Shown: positions 19,992 through 30,428, counted from the first letter of the stretch. The stretch: DNA of 64,000 nucleotides from Psychrobacter proteolyticus (GCF_003350005.1 NZ_QLKS01000005.1:1-64000); one strand, 5' to 3'. A program made the numbers and translations. Notes: generated by a model from the letters alone, not told the origin.

Positions 19992-20441
19992 TTATTGACG
20001 AGGTCTCTTCACAACATTGTTCATCGAAGGCAAACGTTTGAGCAAAATGAATAGCCAAACATTGATAGCAAGCAATAGTAAGAAGTCCGTTAAGTACACA
20101 GCGATTTCTGCCCAACTACTGCCATATATACGAGTAAACAGCACCACGCCACTCGCACCCAAATATACCAAGGTAAACATACTGCTAATTAATAATGCAT
20201 AAGGGGAACGACCGCGCAATATCCATGGCGTCAGAATCAATGCTGGCACTAGCCATAATGCCTGCCAAGCAATACCGCCAACGATATCAGGGCTACTAGG
20301 ATTAAAGATACTAATAAAGATAGGCAATCCGAGCAGTCTATAAACGAGCCAAATTAACCACGTAACCTTCAAGCGCTGTGCAATAGGTGCGATAGGCTTA
20401 ACCGTTTTAAGAGGCTTTGTATTAGAGCGGGTTGTGGCCAT
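19992..20441 (-). CDS. DUF2069 family membrane protein
   Basis: 149 residues with four transmembrane helices (about 28-48, 52-72, 82-103, 110-134) and a positively charged N-terminus and C-terminus, both probably cytoplasmic. The pattern of Trp- and Pro-rich first loops fits DUF2069, which commonly lies next to wrbA in gammaproteobacteria; here wrbA is 154 bp upstream on the same strand. Function unknown. Confidence 0.75.
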   Translation of the reverse strand: MATTRSNTKPLKTVKPIAPIAQRLKVTWLIWLVYRLLGLPIFISIFNPSSPDIVGGIAWQALWLVPALILTPWILRGRSPYALLISSMFTLVYLGASGVVLFTRIYGSSWAEIAVYLTDFLLLLAINVWLFILLKRLPSMNNVVKRPRQ

Positions 20442-20595
20442 TAGATATTTTGATTTCCTAAATGAATAATATACTGCTGAAGATGAATAAGTAGCTCTTT
20501 GTTATAACCACTTGGTTATAACCGAGTGGTCATAAGCATTGAATCGTAGATTTTTAAACTTAGACGATTCTAGACAGCAGGTTTATAAAAGTTGC

Positions 20596-21213
20596 TTATC
20601 GGCTCCAATTAGCCTGTGCTAATGCAGCCGCCGTAATCGCTAAACGGCGACCCTGCGCAATACCCAAATCTCGCTCGTCAGCAGATATTGGCTGATCATG
20701 CGATGCTCCGCTGACATGACTGGCACCATAAGGTGTGCCACCGCGATGAGTACGGTTCAATGCTGGCTCTGCATAGGGTACACCTACGATGACCATGCCG
20801 TGATGCATCAGGGGCAACATCATCGTCAACAATGTCGTTTCTTGGCCACCATGCATGGAACCTGTCGCCGTAAATACTGAGGCTGGTTTGTTTTGTAGGT
20901 TCCCTGCCAGCCATAAGGTCACGGTATTGTCCCAAAAATACTTCATAGGTGCGGCCATATTACCAAAGTGCGTTGGGCTACCAAGCGCTAGACCGCTACA
21001 GTCCTTGAGATCATCCATCGTACAGTACAAGTCACCCTCATCAGGTATCGCAGGCTTACTTGACGTGGTTTCAGGTGCCACTGTCGGTACCGTACGGATA
21101 CGCGCGGTCATGCCAGCATCTTCAATACCTTGAGCGATAGCATATGCTAATGTCTTAGTCGTACCGTAATTAGAATAATAAAGCACCAAAACATAAGGGT
21201 CGGTCTGACTCAT
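20596..21213 (-). CDS. wrbA: NAD(P)H:quinone oxidoreductase, WrbA type
   Basis: Flavodoxin-like FMN enzyme that reduces quinones with two electrons. 205 residues from the ATG at 21213, which has AAGGA ten bases upstream (an in-frame TTG lies two codons earlier). The FMN phosphate loop is YYSNYGTTKTLA (near residues 12-23), the isoalloxazine-contact segment is GSPTHFGNMAAPMKYFWD, and FTATGSMHGGQETTLLTMM is the second FMN loop. DUF2069 lies downstream. Confidence 0.93.
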   Translation of the reverse strand: MSQTDPYVLVLYYSNYGTTKTLAYAIAQGIEDAGMTARIRTVPTVAPETTSSKPAIPDEGDLYCTMDDLKDCSGLALGSPTHFGNMAAPMKYFWDNTVTLWLAGNLQNKPASVFTATGSMHGGQETTLLTMMLPLMHHGMVIVGVPYAEPALNRTHRGGTPYGASHVSGASHDQPISADERDLGIAQGRRLAITAAALAQANWSR

Positions 21214-21469
21214 TAGCAAAGCTTCCTTATAAAATCGTTAACCATACTAGCCACCAAAAATGCGGCGAAATATACGGCTAACTGGCATTGTAGAATATGT
21301 GCACATTATGCCCGAGTCATTCACTGTCATGCAAATAACCATGATTGATAACCTGACTTATATTGTATCTAATGTGCTACATGGTGCATTTTGACACAAT
21401 TAAACCGCAGATGATAACCGTTCATCTTTGTTACACTATTGTCACTCTTACTTTTGCTTAATGGTCGAC

Positions 21470-23053
21470 ATGGAAAAATTATCTCAAAAACTCCCGTTTT
21501 TACAACAGCGTTGGTTTCAGTTCTTACGGTTTTTGACTCGGCATTTTTTTGAAGATAATTGCCAGCAAAAGGCAGCTTCACTGACATACACTACTATGCT
21601 ATCGATCGTACCGGTATTAACGGTATTACTGATGATTTTATCATCTGTACCAGCACTCGCATCAGTTAGAGCGCAGATTTATGACGTCATTTATAGCAAT
21701 CTGTTGCCGCAATCGAGCATGCAAGTTAGTGAGTACATTAATAGCTTTGCCGAAAAGTCATCTAATCTAACCATTATCGGTGCCATGATTTTATTCTTTA
21801 CAACTATCATGACCTTGACCACTATCGAGCGCGCGTTTAACCAAATCTGGCGAGTAGAAGATCGCTCTGGTGGCATTAAAAGCATGCTGCGTTATTGGAC
21901 TATCGTTACGCTAGGCCCGTTGGTATTGGGTACCGCTTTTATCGCTTCAAGTACCGTACAGAGTTTGAGTTTTCTCAATCGTCAAATTGCTGGCTACGGT
22001 ATCGACTGGAGCTTTTGGGTACAAATGGTGTCGATTGGTATCACCATGGCAGGCTTTATCGGTATGTATTGGTTTATTCCAAAGGCACGCGTACCAGCAA
22101 AGAACGCAGCCATCGCTGGTGTGTTCGTGGCCATTGTCTTTGAATTAATGAAGCATCTGTTTGGTACAGTAATGGCTAACTTTACCAGCTACGAAGCGAT
22201 TTACGGCGCTTTTGCCGCATTGCCTATCTTTCTACTATGGATCTATCTGTCGTGGAATTTAATTTTACTGGGTGTTGAAATAAGTTATACCTTGACGATT
22301 TTTGAGACAGAAGAAGTTTACCCTCGTCACCCGTTACTCAGCTTGCTAGACATGTTGAACTTGGTCTATACCCACCACTTAAAAGGTGAAGCCGTTAGCG
22401 AGCAAGCACTGCGTAATGTCTTAGGTCGCAAAGAGCTGCCGAAATGGTATACCTATATTAACTACCTACAAGACAGCAATCTTATTACCATGACGGATGA
22501 TGATGACTATGTGCTCAAAAAAGACCTGAGTAGGATGACGTTATGGGACTTTTATCGTACCTTGCCCTACCCACTTCCTATCAAGGACGAGTTGGATGAG
22601 ATGAAATTGGAAGGTCAAAAGCCTTGGCTAAGTTTACTGGTAAAACGCTTTGAGAATACTGAAGCGTATGCCAAGCAGCAACTGCATCTACCGCTGAATG
22701 CTATCTTTGCCAATAGTGAACCGCGTAAACAATCTACTAGCAAGCATGGCGATGACCGTAAACTATTTAGAAAAACTTCTGCTGCAACTGAAAACGTACA
22801 ACGACATGATAGTCTAGATGGACATGGTCAAAGTGCTTATAACGGTAACAGTGCAAAACTTGAAGCCTCACCGCACCTAGAACCGATGGCTTATGACAAA
22901 GACAGTGATATTGAGTATGACGATCACGACAACGAAGCCATCATACCTCTGGGAACTGGTGAGAGTCATGCTGAGACAGATATGACCAGACGTGCGCACA
23001 AAAACGCTATTATTACGGAAGCAGATAACCCTAAGGCTCATAACAGTGAATAA
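21470..23053 (+). CDS. YihY/virulence factor BrkB family inner-membrane protein
   Basis: 527 residues from the ATG at 21470 (another at 21461 is possible; neither has a strong ribosome-binding site). The first ~300 residues hold six transmembrane helices and the family motifs QKAASLTYTTMLSIVPVL and the LPIFLLWIYLSWNLILLGVEISY segment. A cytoplasmic winged-helix-like part follows (about 300-410), then a hydrophilic, low-complexity tail of about 115 residues rich in Asp, His and Asn that I do not expect in the family core. The annotation as RNase BN in older databases is wrong for this family; role unknown. It overlaps the DUF2254 gene. Confidence 0.88.
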   Translation: MEKLSQKLPFLQQRWFQFLRFLTRHFFEDNCQQKAASLTYTTMLSIVPVLTVLLMILSSVPALASVRAQIYDVIYSNLLPQSSMQVSEYINSFAEKSSNLTIIGAMILFFTTIMTLTTIERAFNQIWRVEDRSGGIKSMLRYWTIVTLGPLVLGTAFIASSTVQSLSFLNRQIAGYGIDWSFWVQMVSIGITMAGFIGMYWFIPKARVPAKNAAIAGVFVAIVFELMKHLFGTVMANFTSYEAIYGAFAALPIFLLWIYLSWNLILLGVEISYTLTIFETEEVYPRHPLLSLLDMLNLVYTHHLKGEAVSEQALRNVLGRKELPKWYTYINYLQDSNLITMTDDDDYVLKKDLSRMTLWDFYRTLPYPLPIKDELDEMKLEGQKPWLSLLVKRFENTEAYAKQQLHLPLNAIFANSEPRKQSTSKHGDDRKLFRKTSAATENVQRHDSLDGHGQSAYNGNSAKLEASPHLEPMAYDKDSDIEYDDHDNEAIIPLGTGESHAETDMTRRAHKNAIITEADNPKAHNSE

Positions 23054-24662
23054 AGATAATGGAGACAGTACCTGGACACGTACTATCAATGCAGGTCAAC
23101 ACAGGCTTAAGCAGCTTACTAAGTTGTGGTCAATACAAACGCTGACTGATTTGCCTGATCGCATGAATAATTTGTGGCAATGGCTGATTGGCTCTTATTG
23201 GTTTATCCCAACAGCCTGTGTCATCGTCGGTATTTTACTTGCCCCTTTACTCGTAGCGATTGATCAGCATTTTGACCGTGAAACGGTAAAAGAGATCTCT
23301 TTTGCCTTTACTGGTGATGACGAAGCGGCACGCGCTATTATGACCGCTATCGCTGGTGCAGTACTGGGCGTGGCAGGTACAACGTTTTCGATTACAATCG
23401 CCGTCCTGTCGATGGCATCTTCACAGTTTGGTCCAAGACTACTACATAACTTTTTGACCGACACACCAAACCAGTTTGTCCTTGGCGCTTTTATCGGTAC
23501 ATTTAGCTATAGCTTACTGGTACTAAAGTCTATCCATAAGTCTGACGTAGCTTTTGGTGTGCCGCAATTGGCAGTAACTTTTGCTATTATCATGGCGATT
23601 ATCTGTGCGCTGCTCTTGGTTTATTTTGTACAGCATATGGTGCATGCCATTCAAGCGTCACACGTCATTCAAAATGCTAGCAACGATGCGATTGTAAACA
23701 TTTACTACTGGTATAACGATCGATGTGATATTCAACATCAACGGGATGCTGAGCACCATGATACCGAGCAGTTCCAAAACTGGCCTGCTATGCCGATTTA
23801 TTCACCAAATTCAGGTTATCTACAGCAAATTTACCTTGAGTCATTGATTGCGCTGTCACAAGATTATGGCGGCGTGGTACAAATGCATGCCAATCTCGGT
23901 AATTACGTCACCGATAAAAACGTCATTGGCTACTTTTATCAGCGGCCTGCATCTCATTCAAATAATCGCCAAAGGACAGCAACCCCGCATCTGGCAGTGA
24001 TACCAAGAGCGCCTGATGGACTGTTTTGGCAACGTCTGGCAGGTTGCCTACGACTTGAGCAACGATTGGCGCACTCTAACGACATTGCCTATAGCTTAGG
24101 TCAAATGACGGAAATTGCTGTACGCGCACTATCCCCTGGTATCAATGATCCAAAGACTGCGGTCAATTGCGTCCAGTCTCTAACCAGCTGTCTGAGTATC
24201 ATGATGCGTCGCCAGCCACCAAGCCCTTATCACTTTCACATACCGCAATCAGAGACTAACGATAGCTCTGAAACTACTATCAAACAGAAGCGACTGGCCA
24301 TATTGGCACTAGTCACTCATATCCCAAAGATTTCTGATTTTATCAATGTATCACTCGGTGAAATACGTCGTTATGCAGCTGCTGACCTAATGGTCTTAAA
24401 AGCATTATGTCAGGCAATGGTCAATTTGAACTATGCACGAGTAAACAGCGCACAGCAGCAAACGCTATTACATGAATTGCATCTGATTCAGCGAGCTGGT
24501 GAAGAGAATTTAAATTATCAAGAGCTGGTCGATGACTTGGTCGCTATGTGCGAACAAGCCAAGCAATTTATCCTTGATAACGATGCGCAACACAAGCATT
24601 TTAATTACGTGAGTGAGTTTGAAGCCGATATTCGTCAAGCGTTACAGACACAGTCTAGTTAA
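23046..24662 (+). CDS. DUF2254 family membrane protein
   Basis: About 538 residues from a GTG at 23046, which overlaps the end of the YihY gene by 8 bp and has TAAGG nine bases upstream, so translation is probably coupled. Four transmembrane helices (about 45-65, 90-120, 135-155, 170-195 from this start) precede a large soluble domain with MTEIAVRALSPGINDPKTAVNC, the conserved DUF2254 block. A longer frame from an ATG at 22992 is open but would overlap YihY by 62 bp. Function unknown. Confidence 0.82.
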   Translation: MNKDNGDSTWTRTINAGQHRLKQLTKLWSIQTLTDLPDRMNNLWQWLIGSYWFIPTACVIVGILLAPLLVAIDQHFDRETVKEISFAFTGDDEAARAIMTAIAGAVLGVAGTTFSITIAVLSMASSQFGPRLLHNFLTDTPNQFVLGAFIGTFSYSLLVLKSIHKSDVAFGVPQLAVTFAIIMAIICALLLVYFVQHMVHAIQASHVIQNASNDAIVNIYYWYNDRCDIQHQRDAEHHDTEQFQNWPAMPIYSPNSGYLQQIYLESLIALSQDYGGVVQMHANLGNYVTDKNVIGYFYQRPASHSNNRQRTATPHLAVIPRAPDGLFWQRLAGCLRLEQRLAHSNDIAYSLGQMTEIAVRALSPGINDPKTAVNCVQSLTSCLSIMMRRQPPSPYHFHIPQSETNDSSETTIKQKRLAILALVTHIPKISDFINVSLGEIRRYAAADLMVLKALCQAMVNLNYARVNSAQQQTLLHELHLIQRAGEENLNYQELVDDLVAMCEQAKQFILDNDAQHKHFNYVSEFEADIRQALQTQSS

Positions 24663-24816
24663 TGATATAACCAATGAACTGTTTAGATAGATGGCAGTAT
24701 CAGCCCTTATAAACACATTACTTATAATCACAACCCCTATAGCCAACAACACTTATAACATCCCTATAAGCCCTGCGCTTTAGATACTTTTTATATTCAT
24801 ATGAGACCTACTTTTT

Positions 24817-26091
24817 ATGGCATCTGCAACCAGCCTCACCATCCTAGAAATCAGCGCCATATTTTTGTCGATTACCGCTTCATTAACTTATATCAATCAC
24901 CGTTTTATTGGTTTGCCGACCACTATCGGTGTCATGGTCATCTCTATCTTACTGTCAATCGGTGCGATATTTTTAGGCTTCTTAGGGTTTGATCAGCTGA
25001 TTGATTACGAAGTCAGTTTATTGGAGCAGCTTGATTTTACCGAAGTACTCTTAGACGGCATGCTATCGATGTTACTATTCGCAGGCGCATTACACGTCAA
25101 TATTGGTGACTTGAGACGCTACAAGCTACCTATCGGCATCCTTGCCGGACTTGGTACGATCATATCGGCGATGCTCATTGCGACTGCGATTTATTTTATG
25201 TTGCCGTTGTTTGGTTTCGGCCTGCCGTTTCTCTGGTGCCTGTTATTTGGGGCGCTTATCTCCCCTACCGATCCTATTGCTGTAATGGGTATCCTATCGT
25301 CAGCAGGTGCTCCAAAGAGCATCGAGACTGTCATCGCTGGCGAGTCATTGTTCAATGATGGTATCGGCGTGGTTATCTTCGTCTTACTGCTGGGGATTTT
25401 ATCTAGCGGTGATATCCCTACTGCCAACTACGTCGCTCATACATTGGCGGTTGAAGCTGGTGGCGGTGTTGTATTCGGACTGGTGCTTGGGGCGGTTTTG
25501 TATTACTTACTCAAGAGCATTGATAGCTATCAAGAAGAGGTCCTATTAACATTAGCAGGCGTCATCGGTGGCTATGCGCTGGCCAGTCATTGGCATTTAT
25601 CAGGGCCACTCGCCATGGTCATGATGGGTCTGATGGTTGGTAACCGCGGGCGTGCGCTTGCGATGAGTGATCAGACGCGTCATTATATTGATTTGTTCTG
25701 GGAATTGATTGATGAGATTTTAAACGCCATTCTATTTGTGCTCATCGGTTTAGAAGTGGTGATGATTGCTTATTCAGGCAATTTATTTATTGCGAGTGGT
25801 TTGACGATTTTAATTGCGCTCGTTGCTCGATTTATCGTGGTAGGTATGACGACCAAGACCTTGCATCGTCAGCTTGATTTGCCTACAGGCGCATGGAAAG
25901 TTCTGACATGGGGCGGTTTACGCGGTGGTATTTCGGTCGCGTTAGTATTACAGCTACCGATAGGGGCTGAACGCGAGATTCTATTGGCACTCACTTATGC
26001 GGTGGTGATTTTCTCCATCTTGGTACAAGGTCTGAGCGTTGGAAAAGTCGCTAAAAGCATTCGTACGGATGAAAAAACAGTAAACGTATAA
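24817..26091 (+). CDS. Na+/H+ antiporter, CPA1 (NhaP-like) family
   Basis: 424 residues with 12-13 transmembrane helices. Ion-binding motifs of the family are visible: GALISPTDPIAVMGIL (about 145-160) and GESLFNDGIGVVIF (about 172-185), and the Arg-rich WGGLRGGISVALVLQLP near 365-382. It exchanges cytoplasmic Na+ (or K+) for H+, which helps with salt and alkaline stress. It ends 19 bp before a strong shared terminator; cation preference is unknown. Confidence 0.92.
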   Translation: MASATSLTILEISAIFLSITASLTYINHRFIGLPTTIGVMVISILLSIGAIFLGFLGFDQLIDYEVSLLEQLDFTEVLLDGMLSMLLFAGALHVNIGDLRRYKLPIGILAGLGTIISAMLIATAIYFMLPLFGFGLPFLWCLLFGALISPTDPIAVMGILSSAGAPKSIETVIAGESLFNDGIGVVIFVLLLGILSSGDIPTANYVAHTLAVEAGGGVVFGLVLGAVLYYLLKSIDSYQEEVLLTLAGVIGGYALASHWHLSGPLAMVMMGLMVGNRGRALAMSDQTRHYIDLFWELIDEILNAILFVLIGLEVVMIAYSGNLFIASGLTILIALVARFIVVGMTTKTLHRQLDLPTGAWKVLTWGGLRGGISVALVLQLPIGAEREILLALTYAVVIFSILVQGLSVGKVAKSIRTDEKTVNV

Positions 26092-26112
26092 GCTAAAAAT
26101 ATAGCAGGCACA

Positions 26113-26154
26113 AAAAAATCCAGCATCAGATACTTGTCTTATGCTGGATTTTTT
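26113..26154 (+). terminator. Bidirectional terminator between the antiporter and DUF2127 genes
   Basis: A 14-bp perfect stem (26113-26126 with 26141-26154) with a 14-base loop; A run at left, T run at right. It lies between two convergent genes and can serve both. Confidence 0.9.
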
Positions 26155-26170
26155 AACTTAAATTTAAACG

Positions 26171-26656
26171 CTATATCAAGCCCTTTCGTTTCATATTGCG
26201 ATAAACCACAATAATAATTAGCAGATTAGAAACCAGTATCCCAAGCTTAAACCAGTCAAATGGGCTAACGATCAGATAGTAGATTTCTATAGGAATAAAT
26301 ACCCCGTAGCCTAGTACCCCGAACCAATACGCCCATGTTTTGTCATGCCATAAACCATAAGCTTCGAGGAAGCGCAGGCTGGCATATGCAAATATCAATA
26401 ATAAAAACATCGGCCAGTTTTTGCTTGCCTGCTGAGCAATACGTACGGCACTATCGATTTGCGGGGCAAGCAGATGACCGAAGCTGCGCTGCCAAGTAAC
26501 CGTTGCAGTCGTCAGCCAATGCTCAAGATTGGTATGCCACCACCATAATGCCCCTGCTCCTAGTAACGCACCAACCCCTTTCACTACCTCATAAATGGCC
26601 ACCGCTTTAATAGACTCACTAGCCGTACTGCGCGATTTTTCTTGCTGACCATTCAT
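26171..26656 (-). CDS. DUF2127 family membrane protein
   Basis: 161 residues from the ATG at 26656, preceded by AAGGGG at five bases. A longer frame to 26779 would run 68 bp into the PyrC-like gene and is rejected. The family pattern is clear: AIYEVVKGVGALLGAGALWW near the start, RFLEAYGLWHDKTWAYWFGVLGYGVFIPIEIYYLI in the second half, about four transmembrane helices in all. It follows the PyrC-like gene by 55 bp. Function unknown. Confidence 0.82.
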   Translation of the reverse strand: MNGQQEKSRSTASESIKAVAIYEVVKGVGALLGAGALWWWHTNLEHWLTTATVTWQRSFGHLLAPQIDSAVRIAQQASKNWPMFLLLIFAYASLRFLEAYGLWHDKTWAYWFGVLGYGVFIPIEIYYLIVSPFDWFKLGILVSNLLIIIVVYRNMKRKGLI

Positions 26657-26711
26657 GGTAACCCCTTTATCCTTCGAGGATGGCGGCAGACGGTCATCCT
26701 GTCGGGGCAAA

Positions 26712-27923
26712 TTAGCCAAAGAATGTCTCCACAACACGTCCTTGCAACTGCTGATTGAAAAACGGCGTGTTTTTACCACTCGATAGCATCGATTGCGCGG
26801 TTACTTGCCACTCAAGGTTAGGATCAACCAATACTGCACCGCCGATAGCTTCATACTGCTCACTAATACCTGCGATTTTTGCAGGATTTAGGCAGATTTT
26901 ATCTACTAATTGCGAGAGTGTTAACACCTCATCATTTACCAGCTGACAAGCTAGCGCCATAAAGGTATCAAAGTTTGAGATACCTGGCGTACTCTCAGCA
27001 AACGGTGCTTTTTTGGCGGTGCTATTTAGTGGCTCGTGATGACTACAAATAGCATCGATAGTGCCATCTTTTAAGCCACGGCGAATTGCCTGCTGGTCAG
27101 TATTACTACGTAGCGGTGGCAATACATATGCCTGAGCATTAAAGCCTTCAAGGTTATCATCAGTTAAGTAAAGCTGATGCATCGCAACATCACACGTAAC
27201 AGGCAGACCTTTGTCTTTTGCCCAGCGCATGAGCTCGATAGAGGACTTACATGATAACTGGCTAAAATGAGCAGCGATTCCGGTCTCTTCAACCATCAAT
27301 AGCTGCGTAGACAACGCAACAGTTTCCGCAATCCAAGGAATCCCTTGCAGACCATGATAAGAAGCAATATAGCCCTCATGTGCCACACCGTCTCCAGACA
27401 GACTTGGCTCATCAGGATAAAAGAATACTTTCATGCCAAAAGTCGCCGCGTATTCTAGTGTACGCAGCAATACTAAATCATTACGAAAAGGTCTACGCGC
27501 ATTAGATACTGCGATACAGCCGCCCTTTTTAAGCCCTGCGATGTTAGACGGTCGTTCGCCCTCTAACCCTGTGGTCAATGCACCCAAAATATGCAAGTAA
27601 ATCCCGCCATCACTCAAGGCACGCTCACGTAAACCTTTTAAGAGTGAGCCATTTTCTAAAATAGGATTGGTATCAGGAGGTGTGACTACATGCAAAAATC
27701 CATTACCACGAGCAGCGCTGCCTTCTGATTTTAGCGTACCGTGTTGCTGTTGGCCTGGCTCACGCAAGCGCGCGCATAGATCTACTAGTGGTGGTAATAA
27801 CCACATCTCACGGCCAGAATCGAGTGTAGATAGTTTTTCTGTTGCAGTTTGTGGCAATGCATCTTTAAATGCTTTTGGTAAATGGTCAAGAATAGGTGCA
27901 TCAGTATTAAGCATGGTAGACAT
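26712..27923 (-). CDS. pyrX: Dihydroorotase-like protein without catalytic residues (PyrC', ATCase partner)
   Basis: 403 residues of the amidohydrolase fold. Active dihydroorotases have D-x-H-x-H-LREPG; here the same place reads D48-L-C50-A-R52-LREPG, so both zinc ligands are lost. The later PHHL is replaced by AMHQL and the DHAP of the catalytic Asp by HHEP, so the protein is very likely inactive. In Pseudomonas the analogous PyrC' is needed structurally to hold the aspartate carbamoyltransferase dodecamer together. It lies 59 bp after pyrB. An active dihydroorotase should be encoded elsewhere. Confidence 0.9.
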   Translation of the reverse strand: MSTMLNTDAPILDHLPKAFKDALPQTATEKLSTLDSGREMWLLPPLVDLCARLREPGQQQHGTLKSEGSAARGNGFLHVVTPPDTNPILENGSLLKGLRERALSDGGIYLHILGALTTGLEGERPSNIAGLKKGGCIAVSNARRPFRNDLVLLRTLEYAATFGMKVFFYPDEPSLSGDGVAHEGYIASYHGLQGIPWIAETVALSTQLLMVEETGIAAHFSQLSCKSSIELMRWAKDKGLPVTCDVAMHQLYLTDDNLEGFNAQAYVLPPLRSNTDQQAIRRGLKDGTIDAICSHHEPLNSTAKKAPFAESTPGISNFDTFMALACQLVNDEVLTLSQLVDKICLNPAKIAGISEQYEAIGGAVLVDPNLEWQVTAQSMLSSGKNTPFFNQQLQGRVVETFFG

Positions 27924-27982
27924 AACGTTATTACCGTATCAATAAAATGAAATAAATGAGAATAAGTCGCGCGGCATGCTGT

Positions 27983-29056
27983 TTACTTGCCAGCCGCTTG
28001 ATGAGCACGTTGACCTTCCATCGCAAGCGATAAGACCGCCATTCTAATAGCAATACCGTTATTTACCTGCTTTAAGATAACGGATTGTGCGCCATCAGCC
28101 ACACTAGAGGCAATCTCAACACCGCGGTTCATCGGTCCCGGATGCATCACCAATGCATCAGGCTTGGCAAGCGCTACCCGCTCTGGCGTGATCCCATAAT
28201 GCTTATAGTATTCACTCGATGATGCCAAGAGCGGCGAACCGATACGCTCATTTTGTATTCTTAATCCCATGATCACATCACAGTCAGTGACACACTCGTC
28301 CATGTTTTCATATACTTGTACACCGAAACGCTCGATACCTTTGGGCAGTAAAGTGCGCGGCGCACAAACACGGATGTCTGTCACACCTAGCGTTTGCAAT
28401 GCACTGATATCAGAGCGTGCCACGCGTGAATGCTTAATATCACCAACGATCGCGATAGACAACTCTTCAAATGGGCGCGGTGCCTCACGGTGAATGGTCA
28501 ACATATCGAGCATTCCTTGAGTAGGATGCGCATGCCAGCCATCACCGCCGTTAATGATTGCGATATCAGGCGTCACTTCTGTCGCCATAAAATGCGCGGC
28601 ACCTGATGCTGAATGGCGTACCACAAAAATATCCGCGGTCATTGCCTGTAGATTCCACAGCGTATCACGCAGACTCTCGCCTTTTTTGGTACTAGAACGT
28701 TCGATATCGATATTGAGTACATTGGCACCCAAGCGTTTTTCTGCCACCTCGAATGTCGTCCGGGTACGCGTCGATGGTTCGAAGAACAAATTCATTACTG
28801 TATAACCGTCTAACTCAGGACGATTGATTAGCTGTCCATTTTCATCAAAAAAAGTCTCTGCTTTTGCGATAATAGCTTTGAGCTGTGCTTTATTAAGACC
28901 TTCAACACCTAAGAAATGCCTAATACTGCCATCGGTGTTGAGCTGCGGACGACTTAGTGAGGTATTGAGCCTTTGATGAATCGTATTGGGATCAAATTTT
29001 GCATAATCAGTCGGTGAGACTGGTTGTGTAGCGCTACTATCGATAGAATTTGACAT
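27983..29056 (-). CDS. pyrB: Aspartate carbamoyltransferase catalytic chain
   Basis: Joins carbamoyl phosphate and L-aspartate, the first committed step of pyrimidine synthesis. 357 residues, with a ~20-30-residue N-terminal extension as in class A (Pseudomonas-type) enzymes, which carry the nucleotide-binding site there. The carbamoyl-phosphate loop [13 protein letters not shown] (about 92-104) and the late [13 protein letters not shown] are typical. The catalytic partner is the inactive PyrC' downstream. No pyrI gene is present. Confidence 0.97.
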   Translation of the reverse strand: MSNSIDSSATQPVSPTDYAKFDPNTIHQRLNTSLSRPQLNTDGSIRHFLGVEGLNKAQLKAIIAKAETFFDENGQLINRPELDGYTVMNLFFEPSTRTRTTFEVAEKRLGANVLNIDIERSSTKKGESLRDTLWNLQAMTADIFVVRHSASGAAHFMATEVTPDIAIINGGDGWHAHPTQGMLDMLTIHREAPRPFEELSIAIVGDIKHSRVARSDISALQTLGVTDIRVCAPRTLLPKGIERFGVQVYENMDECVTDCDVIMGLRIQNERIGSPLLASSSEYYKHYGITPERVALAKPDALVMHPGPMNRGVEIASSVADGAQSVILKQVNNGIAIRMAVLSLAMEGQRAHQAAGK

Positions 29057-29444
29057 AATGGCGAGTCTTTATTGTGGGTTTATATGAGTCTATAGTAATC
29101 ACTTATTCATCTTTGTTCGATCATTTATCACTGATAGGCATAGATACAAAGGACATTTTGACGCTTATTTGCTACAATTTACCGTAATCAAATTCGACCA
29201 AAAATAGCCTCAGCAGACAATCAGAAAGCGTGAGTAGACATGCTGTATTCTCATAGAGAATAATTCTGACAAAACTATAAATGAATAACAATAGATATAG
29301 TGTAGCCGATTTTGTGGTCGGGACAAAGATTCCGTATTAGCTATTTAAGAATTTACCTATTTCAGGTGTGCTAAATGCCACCTACTTCTTTACTTTGACA
29401 CCTATCCGTTCTTTTACTTTCCACACCATTTATTAGGAAGCCTT
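29057..29444. other. Intergenic region between divergent pyrB and fbp (388 bp)
   Basis: No gene is supported. It should contain promoters for pyrB (minus) and fbp (plus). An AATTATTCTCTATGAGAATA-type palindrome (TTCTC...GAGAA near 29249-29262) is present. I see no pyrimidine-tract attenuator with confidence. Confidence 0.4.
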
Positions 29445-30428
29445 ATGACGACCTTAGCAGACTATCTAAACCAACATGCTACTAGCCCTGCACTTAACGA
29501 CGTGATTACCACTGTCACTGATGTCGGTAAGACGATTTCACAACTGCTCAGAAAAGGCGCTTTAGCAGACATTTTGGGCGAAGCTGGTAATCAAAACGTC
29601 CAAGGCGAAGATCAGAAAAAGCTCGACGTACTGGCCAATGACTTATTGCTAGATGCATTGGCAAAAAATACACATTGTGCTGGCGTCGCTTCAGAAGAGC
29701 TCGATGACGCGACCCCTGCTAATGATGACGGTAGCCTATTGGTGTTATTTGACCCATTAGATGGCTCATCAAATATTGATATCAATATGGCAGTAGGTAC
29801 GATTTTTTCTGTTCTACCGTATGAGCGCCAAGGTCAAACCAGTGAAAACAGCGACTATTTGCAAACAGGTAACAAACAGCTAGCAGCCGGTTATCTATTA
29901 TATGGTACCTCTACTGTCCTAGCGCTAACCATCGCTGATAAAGTCGTTATGTTTAGCCTAGATCCAGAGACTTCTGACTATGTGCTGATAGAAGACAATG
30001 TTCAAATCGATGCCGATACAAGCGAGTATGCTATCAATAGCTCAAATTATCGCTACTGGCGCGCGCCGATGCAGCAGTACATCGATGAGTTAATCGCTGG
30101 CGAGACTGGGGTACGTGGACGTGATTTCAATACACGCTGGGTAGCAGCCATGGTTGGTGACGTCCATCGTATTTTATGTCGCGGTGGTCTGTTCACTTAT
30201 CCGTTTGATACTAAATACGCTCACAAAGCGGGTAAACTACGCTTGATGTATGAAGCCAACCCAATGAGCTTATTGATTGAACGCGCAGGTGGCGGTGCGA
30301 CAGACGCCGTCAACCGTATCCTAGATATCGAACCGACTGATATCCATCAACGTGTCCCTGTGGTACTCGGTAGTAAAAACGAAGTCAATTATGTGAAAGA
30401 CTTACACGTCAATTATTCTGAAAAATAA
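29445..30428 (+). CDS. fbp: Fructose-1,6-bisphosphatase class 1
   Basis: Mg2+-dependent removal of the C1 phosphate of fructose 1,6-bisphosphate in gluconeogenesis. 327 residues, normal for class 1. The metal site is [23 protein letters not shown] (about residues 101-123) with SEELDD upstream (about 82-87), and the late [24 protein letters not shown] block binds sugar. AGGAAG lies before the ATG. The RNA methyltransferase follows 102 bp later. Confidence 0.97.
   Translation: MTTLADYLNQHATSPALNDVITTVTDVGKTISQLLRKGALADILGEAGNQNVQGEDQKKLDVLANDLLLDALAKNTHCAGVASEELDDATPANDDGSLLVLFDPLDGSSNIDINMAVGTIFSVLPYERQGQTSENSDYLQTGNKQLAAGYLLYGTSTVLALTIADKVVMFSLDPETSDYVLIEDNVQIDADTSEYAINSSNYRYWRAPMQQYIDELIAGETGVRGRDFNTRWVAAMVGDVHRILCRGGLFTYPFDTKYAHKAGKLRLMYEANPMSLLIERAGGGATDAVNRILDIEPTDIHQRVPVVLGSKNEVNYVKDLHVNYSEK

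Noticed and set aside
22992..23045. Longer N-terminus for the DUF2254 protein (ATG at 22992)
   Set aside because: It would overlap the YihY gene by 62 bp; the GTG at 23046 has TAAGG at a good distance and a short overlap.
26657..26779. Longer DUF2127 protein starting at 26779
   Set aside because: It overlaps the PyrC-like gene by 68 bp and the added residues are unlike the family; the ATG at 26656 has a strong ribosome-binding site.
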